A stretch of DNA of 64,000 bases from Aspidapion aeneum (lineage: Eukaryota > Arthropoda > Insecta > Coleoptera > Brentidae): assembly GCA_963576565.1 (NCBI GenBank), contig OY755042.1:8146372-8210371 (forward strand), in the 5' to 3' direction. The notes beneath the pieces are model-generated. The model was not told where the DNA came from. It did not search any database and saw nothing but the letters and a program-made list of their open reading frames with translations. Shown piece by piece: positions 35,766 through 47,128 of this stretch (its first letter is position 1; each line of letters starts with the position of its first letter). The position numbers were made by a program, and so were the translations under genes.

Positions 35766-36079
35766 ACAAATATGTGACGTCACGTTTGGACCAAATGACA
35801 CTAATGCAGTTATATTACACTGAGAAAAATTTTGAGTAACTGTGGTTTGTGGTGCATTTTTATTACACGAAGAAAAAAATCAAATTAAGAGGGACATTAC
35901 ACATAACACATAACTGTGGTCATAGAAAATCGACCCTTTTTAAATTTTTATTTTATTGTTTGCAAAACGGTTATATATTTTTATCGAGAAAAATCGGTTA
36001 CGGAATTAAATAGAAAAAATAATAACTAGAAAATAAACAATAATTATTGTAATATTTATAAAAATCTAGGTAATACTAT

Positions 36080-36540
36080 ACAGGGTGTACCAGACCACCC
36101 GTCCACCCCTTTTAAAACCTAGGGGAAAAGTTTATTTAATGATCCAAAAAATTACTTGAGTACGCTCTTTTGATTATTGGTAGATGTTTTCAACATTGGG
36201 AGTCGACTGGAAGTGGACTATTTAGGCCTGTAGTCCATTTTTCAAATAGGGATGGGCATATATTTAAAAAATAATGACGTTTAAGAAAAAAATGTTTCAA
36301 ATAAAAGGTACGTATTTTCTTGCATAGAATTCGAATTCGTTGCAAAATTATGCCCATCCTTATTCAAAAAACGGACTTTAGACCGGAATAGGCCACTTCC
36401 GGTCGGCGCCGGAATCTAAAAATACCACCAATTGAAAGAGCGTACTCAATATGGCTACAATCATTTTTTAGATCATTAAAAAAATCCATCCCCTAGGTTT
36501 TAAAAGGGGTGGACGGGTGGTAGGGGACAGCCCGTATAAA
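36080..36540. mobile_element. Fold-back element with ACAGGGTGTACC ends (460 bp)
   Basis: The left arm TACAGGGTGTACCAGACCAC, then CCGTCCACCCCTTTTAAAAC. The right arm is GTTTTAAAAGGGGTGGACGG, then a degenerated end. The same family forms the outer shell of 47677-48783. Confidence 0.85.
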
Positions 36541-37505
36541 GATTCTTTCCGGCCTTTTTAAATTTAAAAATTATTAGGAAAAGGAAAAAAAGGGGATTGA
36601 AAATAAAACAAATTTTGTTAAAGTAGAGATTTTTATAAAAACGTTTGGAATCTCCGTCATATGTTTTTATTGTTTTAGAAACAGGAACAAACCCAACCAC
36701 AATTGGGAGAAAATACAATTAATAGCTATTTATGTTACTACACTAGTAAAGATAGTTTCCGGTCGTGTGTATTTTTTTAAACCGGTATAAAACAGCACAA
36801 ACACAACCAACATATAATAAATAATAATTTTTTTAAAAGGAGATGAAAAACTACAAACATGCTACTCTACATGTAGATATTAAAGTACTTACTCAAAAGC
36901 TATTATATTTATAAATATCAAAAAACCCATTGGTTGCATTTATAATTGACTATTTTTCAATTAATTCATGATTAATTTTAAATGTCACTTTATATTTTAG
37001 ATAATTTTTTTTTTAAAAAGGACCTTAAAAATAGATTTTCCTGTCTCTTTGTTCTTTTTCCATGCCTTTTGAAAACGAAAAATTTTCCAAAAAGAAAAAA
37101 ATTTACGCAAAGTACTTGCAAACAAATTCTAACTAATATAGAAATAAATTAGGTGGTCTCAGGCGGGGGCAATCGCCATTTTTTTTTCCAGAGAACTTCA
37201 AAAATAAAACGCACATTATAAATACCGGTACAAACCTTATTCTCTTTTAAAACTCGTTACATCCTAGAACTCATAGAACATGCTAGACCAGTTGAAAGGG
37301 ATATCAAATATATTTATAGGCCAAAGTGAAACATATATCCCTGTATACAGGACGTGGTTCCATTATACAAATAAACAAATAAATAATAAGGTTACCATTC
37401 AAACAAATCAAATGACAGGGATTCCTAACAATATTTTTGCTAGTAAAGTTTTGATTTTTTTTCGTGTAAAACAAAAATTGCACAACTTTTTCTTTGAGTG
37501 TAATA
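36541..37505. other. AT-rich intronic stretch, nothing recognised
   Basis: Short open frames only. No coding signal or clear repeat. Confidence 0.45.
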
Positions 37506-37507
37506 GT

Positions 37508-39037
37508 ACAGCGTGTCCCATTTTCTATGGGATTAAATGGGAAACTCGGTTATTATTAAAGATATCGATTTTCTGATTGCACCTTACCGTGCTCTTTTTT
37601 GGAGCCCTTTAAAATGGCGTAATCAGATTTTTGCTATACCCCGTGGTTTCGCTAATACAGGGAGTTTTTGAAAAAATTGCATTTTAATTAATTCCTTTTA
37701 TCTCGCTTATTTTGCAAGATATTTTTATTCTGTAAAAACCTTTCTATGGCAACTTTTTTACAGCAAAATAATGACGTTGTCAATTTTTTAAAATATTGTT
37801 TAGTTTTTGAGATATGGTATTTATCAAAAAAAAATTAAATACGGATTTGGATTTTTTTAATTACTACTTTCATTGGTTCCATGCTATTATTACCTTAAAA
37901 TGATAAAACTTTAATATTTTTTTGATTTAAGGTTAAAAAAAACTATTTAATATTTGAAAAAAAAATATAGTCCGAACCTGGAAATTTCCAACGTAATTAT
38001 AAATTAAAAATTGCAAGACACACTAGCTGAGTAATTTTTAGTTTATCTGTTTTGAAATGATAATTAAAAGATTTATAAATAAAGCAAAAAAACGTTAAAA
38101 AGTTACAAAAATAATATCATACTAATTATTTGATGGTAGCACAGCAGGTCGTGAAATTTACAAAACAAAAGCATGGAATTGACATTGTCATTTTACTTGT
38201 CATTTTTGTGAATGGCTTACAATTATTTTAAACTGGCTAGAAATCGACCATATCCAGATTTTGAAAAATGTGATGTTTGATTGCTTCATTCAAGCAACAA
38301 AATCCCAATATTTAAATGGCAGAAATATTTTTATGCAAAATGCGTTAAGAAAAATTACTCAAAAATGCCAACAATGTCTTACACATAATGGTAACCAGAA
38401 AAATTAGTTATTTTTTATAATTTGTTTTTTTTTTGTATTGTTCGTAGACTTTGTTTCAAATAAATCTGTAAATTAACGTAAAACCATTTTAATATGCTAA
38501 GTATCAAAACAGTTAAACTAAAAATTGTTTATCTAGCAATTTTTAATTTATATTTATGTTAAAAATATCCAGGTTCGGACTAATTTTTCTTTAAATATAA
38601 AAAATTTTTTGACGTTAAAACAAAAAATTTTAAAATTTTTATTATTTTAAGATAATACTAGCACCAAACCAATCAAAATAGTAATAAAAAAAATCCAGGT
38701 CCGTATTTAATTTTTTTATGATAAATACCATATCTCAAAAATTAAACAATATTTTAAAAAGTTGACAACGTCATTATTTTCTTCTAAAAAAGTTGCTATG
38801 AAAAGGTTTTTACAGAATAAAAATATCTCGCAAAATAAGTGAGATACAAGGGATTATTAAAAATACAATTTTTTCAAAAACTCCCTGTATTAGCGAAAAT
38901 ACGGAGTATAGCAAAAATCTGATTACGCCATTTTTAAGGGCTCAAAAAAAGAGCACGGTAAGGTGCAATCAGAAAATCAATATCTTTAATAATAAACGAG
39001 TTTCCCATTTAATCCCATCGAAAATGGGACACGCTGT
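37508..39037. mobile_element. Fold-back element with ACAGCGTGTCCC ends (1.53 kb)
   Basis: Arms of about 350-400 bp: ACAGCGTGTCCCATTTTC, GGGATTAAATGGGAAACTCG, TTTTTGAGATATGGTATTTA. The right arm is the reverse complement, ending GACACGCTGT. The AT-rich centre also has inverted halves (CAGGTTCGGACTAATTTTTC against AAAAAATATAGTCCGAACCT). Confidence 0.9.
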
Positions 39038-39074
39038 CCTGCATTTCTGTCATTCAGGTTTTGTCGCTTCTTGT

Positions 39075-39600
39075 TGATATATTTTCTTTGACTGTACTTC
39101 CAGCTACAAAGCTAAAATTTGGCAGACTGATAGAAATTATGACCAAACCCCTGGCAAAAACCGCAAAATTCTAATTTGCTCCCCTTCCCTATACATATAA
39201 AGTTATGTAAAATTAACATTGCCTACATCCAGAAATGCTAGAGAGCTGAGCTTTGGCAGACTGATAGGAACTATGATAAAACTAAAGGAAAAAAATGAAA
39301 AACCCCAAAATTATAATTTACTTCCCTCCCCTATAAATGTAAAGTAATGTAAAAGTAACATTGCCCACTTCCAGACAAGCTAGAGAGCTGAGCTTTGGAA
39401 GGCCAATAGTAACGATGATAAAGCTATAGAAAAAAATTAAAACACCCCAAATACTAATTTACTTCCCTCCCCTATAAATGTAAAATTATGTAAAATTAAC
39501 ACTGCCCACTTCCAGAAACGCTAGAGAGCTGAGCTTTAGAAGGCTGATGGGAACTATGATAAAACACTAGGAAAAAATAAAAAACATCTTAAAATTTTTA
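39075..39600. repeat. Tandem repeat of about 140-bp units, array 1
   Basis: About four units with GCTAGAGAGCTGAGCTTTGG, AACTATGATAAAAC and TTACTTCCCTCCCCTATAAA. The same array in reverse orientation is at 49190-49735. Confidence 0.85.
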
Positions 39601-39890
39601 CCAAGACACAATGAAAGGTTCTTACTAAATTAGAAATGTTTTTCTAAACTTGGCTATTACGGCTGCAAATGGCTCTTAGGCACAATGCTAAATTGAACTA
39701 TAGAAGTATGGCTGGAATAGCAAAGTTTAAAAAAACAATTCTACACTAGTAAGAACCTTTCATTTTAAAATTTGTATTGGAGAACTTGGCTTTACTTTTA
39801 TCTCAATTCTTTTTACGGCATACCACTTTCGCGTACTTGGTTTTTTTTTACATGAAATGTTTTTGTTATGATTATTCCTTCTAAAAAGTT
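39600..39890. repeat. Small inverted repeat and dispersed repeat
   Basis: AATGAAAGGTTCTTACTA at 39610 and TAGTAAGAACCTTTCATT at 39749 are inverted. The adjoining ACGGCATACCACTTTCGCGT block recurs, inverted and direct, at 48850-49060. Confidence 0.7.
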
Positions 39891-39968
39891 CTGTATATTC
39901 TGAAACCTAAAATACAATCATCAGATATCACATTTTTAAGTCATACACGAGTATATTATTATTATTAT

Positions 39969-40385
39969 TGTTACAAATTTAAGTTATTTAAATTTTATAA
40001 TTGGACTTTATTTAGGTTTAGTGTAGTATTAGGTTGATTTATCTTAAGGTTGTATTCTTAGTCTAGGTTTTAGTTGCGTTATCTGTGACTTGCGGTCGCA
40101 ATAATACGAGAACTTTCCGGACGTCGAAGGCTGCCGGAAAGTTCGAGAGAGATGGACGATCCTATGTATAGGGCCGGGGTCGCGCACCAGGCAGTCAGTC
40201 AAAGGTAACCAACAGTAGTGATCGCTAGATGTTAACGCGAAGTTAATAGGCGTATTAAAGTAGTGAATTGTTAGCAAGTTATTAGTAAGTTTAAGTGCGT
40301 GTTTTTGTACATAATTTGTCGAAATAAATTGACGTATAGTTTTCAACAATTGCGAGTTTTAATTTGTCGTTGTGAACCCGTAACA
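39969..40385. mobile_element. Solo LTR (417 bp), probably of a gypsy-like retrotransposon
   Basis: Begins TGTTAC and ends GTAACA, flanked by TTAT on both sides (39965-39968 and 40386-40389). A GC-richer core and an AATAAA at 40323 fit a promoter and poly(A) layout. A 4-bp duplication fits Ty3/gypsy integrases. No internal region is present. The open frames overlapping it are not coding. Confidence 0.75.
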
Positions 40386-40505
40386 TTATATATTATCACG
40401 AGACATTTTTCACGGGGCTCTAACTCGAAAACTATTGACTATAGAGTCATGGTGTCTCAGATAAAATTACTTAGAATTATTGGTGGAATCCAAATATGTA
40501 ATAAA

Positions 40506-40660
40506 ATACAGGGTGTCCCATTTGAAAAAATAAAGTTGACATCGGTAGAGTCTTTTTGGCCCCTCAAAAGCAAAATCGACGTGTCCGAGCATTTTCGAAT
40601 TTAATTACAAAAAAAAGAGAAAAACTAGGTGCAAACTTTTCGTTGGACCACTCTGTATAT
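40506..40660. repeat. Fold-back element remnant with ACAGGGTGTCCC end
   Basis: TACAGGGTGTCCCATTTGAA marks a left end. A CCACTCTGTATA at about 40647 may be the degenerate right end. Confidence 0.45.
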
Positions 40661-40666
40661 TGTGTA

Positions 40667-40876
40667 CAGTCGGGGACTTTTTAAATTGCCGCTGTATTTT
40701 TTTTCTATCAAAATTAATCATTTAAAGAAATCAAAAAACTTTAATTTTTAAATATGTATGTATACAGACAGAGGTAAGGTTCACAATTTTTTTGTTTTGG
40801 TTCAAGCTACTTTTCCGAATTTCAAATAGGAATATTTTTTATTTTCAAGGGCGGCAATTTAAAAAGTCCCCGACTG
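40667..40876. mobile_element. Tc1/mariner-type MITE (210 bp)
   Basis: Inverted ends CAGTCGGGGACTTTTTAAAT, then TGCC, flanked by TA at 40665-40666 and 40877-40878. The interior has no coding capacity. Confidence 0.85.
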
Positions 40877-41040
40877 TACATGTAGCGGTTAGCATTGTTT
40901 TTTTAATGAAAAAAAGTTGAAATTGGGTTCCCATGCAAACAAAAAAGCAGGAGCGAGACCAACAAAGTGGTGAGTACATTATAAATTCTTTTAGCAAGCG
41001 GCTTTTATACGTTTTCTTCATACAAAAAGGTAAACTTTAC

Positions 41041-41199
41041 CTGCGGTTTCTAGTAACTGTTGGGTCTGTATTTCTGTGTGTGTCGATGCGTCGACATCCA
41101 TGGAAGTTTCAACATGTGCCATTTGATTACCAACTTCTTCTTGCTGTTGGGTTTCAACATCTTCTTGCTGGTGAGTTTCAAGGTCTCTCGAGTCATTTC
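41041..41199 (-). CDS. Exon 4 of chromodomain gene (residues 226-278)
   Basis: The acceptor TGCTCTAG|GAAATG is at 41200/41199. The incoming G makes GGA, giving G-NDSRDLETHQQEDVET. The donor GCAG|GTAAAG is at 41041/41040 and leaves phase 1. The open frame also runs upstream to an ATG at 41218, but only the acceptor at 41200 fits exon 3 in phase. The sequence is Gln/Glu-rich and acidic, like its neighbours. Confidence 0.78.
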
Positions 41200-41425
41200 C
41201 TAGAGCAATTGACGGCATTGCAAACTAGCACATTTTTAATAAATGTTTTCTTACAAGAAGATTTTTTTATTAATAAGGGGTTAGATCTATACAAAATTAA
41301 TAATTAGTGTTTTTAAACTGACATGAAAAATGTTAAGTAGTTTAACGTTTCTGTTATATATTATTAAAAGGTTTGTAGTTAATCTATAACAGAAAAAGAT
41401 CCTATAGTTTTTTGTATTGTTATAT

Positions 41426-43213
41426 CCCAAGTAACATTATTACCACTCAAGGTTTTATTAATTTGGTTCCAAGGTTATTTAGAGGGTGCTGTTATGGCTT
41501 TTAGGATCAATTTGGCTACAAAAAGGTAATTTATATTGCCAATTACCTAAAGAGGTGTTATACAACCAAAAAGTGTTCTTCTGTTCCTTTTAGATACTTT
41601 TGGTTTTATTGATTTCTGATTTATAAAGATGGTCTTATAAAACCCTTTTACCTAAAGTTTTTAAAAAGAAATAAATATGAACTTTGGTCTTTTAGTTTTT
41701 TTCATTACTTTAGGTCATAACAAAAGTGTTTTATAATAGAGCTAAAAGGTTACCTTATATCCTTTTGTTTTTGTAGGTACCAGTAGTTTAATAGTAAATA
41801 TGATTATATAGGCGGCCATATAGAACCTTAAGGTTTTTAAGAGTGGTAAATATAAACTTCAGACTTTTGGTTTTTGCCATTACTTTTAGGCATTTTAAAC
41901 AGGTTTTATTGGAAGGCTTAAAGGTAAACTTAATTCTTTTGTATTTATGGTTACCCATAGCTGCATATTAAATATTATTAAAATAGGCGGTCATATAAAA
42001 CTTTGTTTCCTTAAGGGTTCTAACAGAAGTAAATAAATACTTTCGTATTTTAGTTTTTACTAGTACTAGTACAGATTGGTACCTACCTATTGCAAGATTG
42101 ATTATTAATTATCCTCCTGGGTAGGGCACCCAAGCCTAGATAAGGCCTGTTTAAACGGCCAATATAAGAGGTTTCCCTCCAACCTGCAGGCACAACGGAT
42201 ATCATTGCACTGGCCCTCCTGATTGTGTGCAAATTGCACGATAAAAAACATTTAAATTTAACACAACACTTTAAAAAACAAATACAAAAAATTTAAGTGA
42301 GGTTATGTTCACTATGTTTACCTTCTCTTTTTTATTGGTTTCATAAGCGCACTCAAAAATCCTTGTTGCGATAGAGTAACAAATAAAACCAAGTGACCAC
42401 TATAAAACGATAATGGCGTATATAGAATTATTTTAAAAATATTGTAAACAGAAAATATTTATCTAGTCGTTTTAGCAGTGTTTTTTAACAATAATTTTAC
42501 TTTAATTTTGATTTAAGTAAACCAAACAGACTTTTTTAATGGTGAATAGTGTAAATTATTTTTTTTAATTTTAAATATTTGTTATTTAGTTATCAAAAAA
42601 CTATTAAAAAGCATTTGTGAGCTGGCGCGCTTGTTTTGAGAGCTTTTCAGATACGATTTTATCAGAAAAATAAGACTGGCAGGCAATTTGATGATTCACA
42701 AAATGACAAACTTCTCATATATAGGTGTATTTTTATGTGATACAATAATTTTGGGACTCTGACATTTTTGGCAATTTTATGGCCTAAATTATTTTATATA
42801 GCCATTGTAAATCTAAAATATTGCTAAAGCTTTTATAAGAAAAATTCTTTACTCTAAAGGTATTATGGTATTCAACAGAATCGCCAGGATACCAAATTAC
42901 CAAATCTAGTTTTATAATAGGATAGAGGACGTTTCTGAGTTGCTTTTAGAACCTGGCATAATAGCTTTAGGCTCTAAAAGGTTCTATACTGGTGGAACCG
43001 CTAGAGGGCGAAGTTAGCGTTTATTTCTTATGGTTTTATAATGAGTTTAAAAGATAGGTTGCCACCACCAATTCGGGAGTCCCATTTAGTAGGTCTAAGG
43101 GGTATATAAGCGTAATGGGAACGTGCTAACGACCAAACATTGAAACTAATGGTTTTAAGGAAAGGCGCTGGCAACCTTTTAGCTACTGTATAAATAAAGA
43201 AATGTTACTTGGG
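41426..43213. mobile_element. CCCAAGTAACATT-ended DNA transposon, copy 3 (1788 bp)
   Basis: Same ends and interior as copies 1 and 2, flanked by ATAT on both sides. Slightly more diverged, with several small deletions (for example, near 41580 and 42060). Confidence 0.92.
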
Positions 43214-43267
43214 ATATTATTTTCCTAGAAAACAAGATAAAAGGAACATTTATGATAGTAACCTAAC

Positions 43268-43499
43268 CTGTCAGAGTTGCTTCAAGAGAGCTATCGTCCG
43301 GCCGTGCAGAGTATTCGGCTAGCTGAACTCTCTCTTCAGCTCGTTGATTTGTTTCTTCAACGGCGTCAACCTGTTCTTCCTCGCTGCTTTCTTCCAGTTC
43401 CCTTCGCTTTGAAGACAGTTGTTCATCAGCGATTTTCTTTATGAACTGATCGATAGCGATTGAGGGGTCATCTTCAGCGTGCTCGTCTATTGATTCACC
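43268..43499 (-). CDS. Exon 3 of chromodomain gene (residues 149-225)
   Basis: The acceptor TTTACCAG|GGTGAA is at 43500/43499 and the donor ACAG|GTTAGG at 43268/43267. It is open in phase 0 and ends one base into a codon. The product begins GESIDEHAEDDPSIAIDQFI, then a Lys/Glu-rich stretch (KRRELEESSEEEQ), and could form a short helix in a charged linker. The codon mix is balanced and GC-richer than the flanking repeats. A 1.8 kb transposon ends 55 bp beyond the exon end in the next intron. Confidence 0.82.
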
Positions 43500-43650
43500 C
43501 TGGTAAACAAAATAAATTATTTTGGCATTATCCTAATATTTATAATTTGACAAGTACTGTGACGGTCCGAGGGCCAACAAACTAACCCTGCTTTTAAAAA
43601 CAACCTGTCACATTCTTTTCCAAAACAGAATAACAAAAACGAAGCATATG

Positions 43651-44912
43651 TACAGGGTGTCCCAAATTGGGCACTTTTAGGGGGTTTAAGGTACTTCTAG
43701 AGGAGACAGAGAAAAACTGACCACGCATTGCGAGGCTCAAATTTCAAGAGAAGACTTATAGTGAAAACCGCATTTTGAAATATCGTCTCGTCTTTGAGCT
43801 ACGGGGGCTTTTTGAAAAGTCTGCATTTTGGAAGGGGGTCTATAACTTCGTTATTATTGAAAATTTTGATTTAGACTCTGTCACGAGGAATTCACCCGCT
43901 AAATTAAATTTTAACTGTCACTTTTAGTTTTTGAGATATGACATAAAGTTGCATTTTTTCTTATGGAATGCCCTATATTTTAATTAATTTTCGAATTCGT
44001 CATTGAATTCTTTTCAAAATGATGTATCATACGTCATAGTTTGATTGAGCGGTTTCAGAGATAATAAAGTTTTTTATTTTTGTCTAGTGTGCGTTGAATG
44101 ACGTCATGCGCCATTGACGTGAAAGCCTTGCGGTCAAATCCTACTTCAATGCTCCTATAGTTTTATTGTCTTAATACTATGCAAATCAATTTGGCCTTGC
44201 GTCTTGGCGTTTTGTCATTGTTTTCAATTGTTTAAACAATTTGACATTACGCTTTGATATGAAATTATTTTGCACAAAAGCGTTTTAATTTTATTTTGAA
44301 ATATGTATCATTTTTGTTACTTTTTATAACTAAGCTTTAAGGGTCGTCAGCTGAATTATAATTTTTCCAAACCAGGCTTACTATATTTTTGACTGTGTAA
44401 AATAATAAAAATACTGGAATGCCTTGACCTGCCTCAGCAGGAAATCATAGCGCACTAGAAATAAATGAAAAAGTTGAATATCTCCTAAACCGCTCAATCA
44501 AACCATGACATATGATACATCATTTTGAAAAGAATTCATCGACGAATTCGAAAATTAATTAAAATATAGGCCATTCCATAAGAAAAAATGCAACTTTATG
44601 TCATAGCTCAAAAACTAAAAGTGACAGTTAAAATTTAATTTAGCGGGTGAATTCCTCGTGACAAAGTCTATGAAACTGCAATTTATTCTAAATCAAAATT
44701 TCCACTAATAACGAAGTTATAGACCCCCTTCAAAAATGCAGACTTTTCAAAAAGCCCCCGTAGCTCAAAGACGAGACGATATTTCAAAATGCGGTTTTCA
44801 CTATAAGTCTTCTCTTGAAATTTGAGCCTCGCAATGCATGGTCAGTTTTTCTCTGTCTCCCGTAGAAGTACCTTAAACCCCCTAAAAGTGCCCAATTTGG
44901 GACACCTTGTAC
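43651..44912. mobile_element. Fold-back element with ACAGGGTGTCCC ends (1.26 kb)
   Basis: Long arms of about 400 bp with TACAGGGTGTCCCAAATTGG, CGAGGCTCAAATTTCAAGAG, ACGAGACGAT-like and TTCACCCGCTAAATTAAATT blocks, all repeated inverted on the right. No coding region. Confidence 0.92.
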
Positions 44913-45032
44913 AATCGACTGCAAAGTGATGGGTGAAACAATGTATGCATTGTAAGTATACGCTATTTATGATAAATACAAACTGTAATAGTCTAGCAAT
45001 TTTGATTTAACTTAATCTACTAAACAAACTAA

Positions 45033-45149
45033 CTTTCTTTACTTATTTATAGTGACACTATTCCTCCACTTTCAATAGGCGGCGCCAAATTGTCCTAAAC
45101 CCGTAAAGTAAAACTTAATTTTCTGTCACTATAAATAAGTAAAGAAAGG
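45033..45149. mobile_element. Short MITE (117 bp)
   Basis: CTTTCTTTACTTATTTATAG, then TGACA, is inverted at 45123-45149. The centre is GC-richer. Confidence 0.8.
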
Positions 45150-45670
45150 TCCAGGCTTTAAAAAAATCTTCCAAGGAGTTTTTTTATTATTGTACTTCCC
45201 TGTTCTTATGGCTTAAGTTGAGGTGATGACCTAACCTAACCAAACTAAACCAAACCAAACATAACTTGTCAAAATAACTAAAGGGTTCAAAACAAAAATG
45301 GGGAAAATTACTCAAAAAAGCCAAATAAAAACTGTTTCAAAAATTTCAAAATAAAGTAATCTATAAACTCAAAAAAAAATTGTTTCCGACACCGAACTGT
45401 CCAGCGTCGAAATTTCCTGAGGATGAATTGTACTTATCCCCCACTTTACGGTTCTCCTCGATTTGCTTTAACTATAAATCACAATTTTGTTGTTGGTGAG
45501 TAAGTTTGTCTTTTAAGTTGACCAGTAAGAATTATGTTTTAATACAATCAGCTAATTTTTAAACACCAATAACATCTTTAATAAAAATTGGGGTTTAGAA
45601 TGGGATAGGAAGTGTTCAACTTTAATTTGGTAAGAACCATTCTGAGAGTATTTAAAAATTGGAATATCCA
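45150..45670. other. Intronic spacer with a short CTAAC/CAAAC-rich run
   Basis: CCTAACCTAACCAAACTAAA at about 45231 is degenerate low complexity. Nothing else recognised. Confidence 0.4.
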
Positions 45671-45785
45671 AACAAGTTTCGTGGCTAATCGGACAAAAAG
45701 GAGTTTTTTGTTTCCCTTATATTTTTCCGTGGGTAGCCTGAAAGCTTAACCTCACGGGGGTCCAAGATCTAATGGACACCTAATA

Positions 45786-45833
45786 AGTGTTGACAGTTAA
45801 CCGTTTCGTCCTTATGGGACTCCTCAGAACACT
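45786..45833 (-). ncRNA. Hammerhead ribozyme, minimal type I (copy H2)
   Basis: Minus strand: stem I AGUGUU pairs fully with AACACU (6 bp); core CUGAGGA; stem II GUCC-CAUAA-GGAC; GAAA; stem III ACGG-UUAA-CUGU with one G-U pair; cleavage after GUC. Every conserved catalytic base (C3, U4, G5, A6, G8, A9, G12, A13, A14) is present. The short stem III is characteristic of animal genomic hammerheads. Confidence 0.93.
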
Positions 45834-46298
45834 GCTGGTCAATGTGACAAATCTTGCGAAGTTAATCAGACGGTTTTGTCTCTAATTAAATGTAATTAGT
45901 GAGCGAACTATAGCAAGAGGCGCCATCTACCGAGATACGAGAGAAACAAAAAACTAAAAGCAGGCGAAAACACTGCTATACAATATCGATCAATGAAAAG
46001 ATCGAATGCAAATAAAAGGAAACAACTATAGTCCGTGACCTACGACAGCTCTTTGTCTTTCAGGCCGGATCAACACAGATTGTATTTTTACCCGTCTTTA
46101 AGACAGTGAGCGTCAATCAACGGAATTTTTAAGCCAAATAATACTAACAAACGTGGAATTTCGTACCCGTGAATTTAAAAATCAAACAAGTTTCGTGGTT
46201 AATTGGGCAAAGGAGTTTTTTTGTTTCCCTTATATTTTTCCGTGGGTAGCCTGAAAGCTTAACCTCACGGGGGTCCAAGATCTAATGGACACCTAATA

Positions 46299-46346
46299 AG
46301 TGTTGACAGTTAACCGTTTCGTCCTTATGGGACTCCCCAGAACACT
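46299..46346 (-). ncRNA. Hammerhead ribozyme, core-mutated (copy H3)
   Basis: Same as H2 except that the core reads CUGGGGA, so A6 has become G. This should weaken or abolish cleavage. It lies exactly 513 nt from H2 on the same strand. Confidence 0.88.
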
Positions 46347-46472
46347 GCTGGTCAATGTGGCAAATCTTGCGAAGTTAATCAGACGGTTTTGTCTCTAATC
46401 TTGGACCCCCGTGAGTGTAATTAGAGACAAAACCGTCTGATTAACTTCGCAAGATTTGTCACATTGACCAGC

Positions 46473-46520
46473 AGTGTTCTGAGGAGTCCCATAAGGACGA
46501 AACGGTTAACTGTCAACACT
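46473..46520 (+). ncRNA. Hammerhead ribozyme, minimal type I (copy H4)
   Basis: Plus strand and sequence-identical to H2 in all 48 positions: stem I AGUGUU/AACACU, core CUGAGGA, stem II GUCC/GGAC, GAAA, stem III ACGG/CUGU, cleavage after C46514. It is the inverted partner of H3 in the palindromic end of the repeat. Confidence 0.93.
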
Positions 46521-46885
46521 TATTAGGTGTCCATTAGATCTTGGGGAGGTTAAGCTTTCAGGCTACCCACGGAAAAATATAAGGGAAACAAAAAAACTCC
46601 TTTTTGCCCGATTAGCCACGAAACTTGTTTGATTTTTAAATTCACGGGTACGAAATTCCACGTTTGTTAGTATTATTTTTGACTTTATAAAAAAAAATTA
46701 ATAGGACCTTTTCCGATTGGAACTTAAATACTTTTTAAAACTCGAAAAAGCGATGCTTGATTGTTTTTTATGCTACCGTATACCTATTCTGTATTTATTG
46801 TATTATTAACAAAGTTAGCAATAAGCAATTGACACTTAATTCGGAACCGCCTGTATAATTTTTTTTAAGGACAGGAATTGCCTAC

Positions 46886-47103
46886 CTGGTGTTGCAAAAT
46901 AGCCTCAGACTCCTCAGCAACATTCTGCTGCTCATTTTCCACAGTAGCTTCAGCAACCGGCTGAACATCTTCGCCAGTCGGCTCTTGTTCCTGTTCGGTT
47001 TCCTCGGAAGATTCCAAAAGTTGATTTGGATCCACTGAAGCTGTCTCACTCAATGTGAATGATTCCTCGGTCGTCAGAACGGTGGTTGTAGTGGTATAGG
47101 TTT
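46886..47103 (-). CDS. Exon 2 of chromodomain gene (residues 76-148)
   Basis: The acceptor TTTAG|AAACC is at 47104/47103 and the donor CAG|GTAGGC at 46886/46885. The incoming G plus AA completes a Glu codon, and the remaining 216 bases are open. The product starts with a Thr run (TYTTTTTVL) and continues as a Glu/Gln-rich acidic segment (EETEQEQEPTGED). It ends in phase 0. The low-complexity acidic composition matches exons 1 and 3-5, supporting one protein. Confidence 0.82.
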
Positions 47104-47128
47104 CTAAACATCCAAAAATATTTTTTTC

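Larger units (their letters stand above)
45672..46682. repeat. Hammerhead-bearing repeat: tandem dimer ending in a palindrome
   Basis: CAAACAAGTTTCGTGGCTAA starts at 45672 and recurs at 46183, giving two direct units 513 bp apart. The second unit is cut short after about 215 bp and is followed at 46400-46682 by an inverted copy ending AACGTGGAATTTCGT in reverse. Three ribozymes are inside. The unit contains no open frame. It lies in intron 2. Confidence 0.9.

Noticed and set aside
40933..41307. Plus-strand frame of 124 codons
   Set aside because: It is the antisense shadow of exon 4 of the chromodomain gene.
46431..46508. Alternative type III hammerhead using AACCGUC upstream as stem III
   Set aside because: The six pairs exist, but stem I would not form; the type I fold with the ACGG-UUAA-CUGU hairpin satisfies all three stems.
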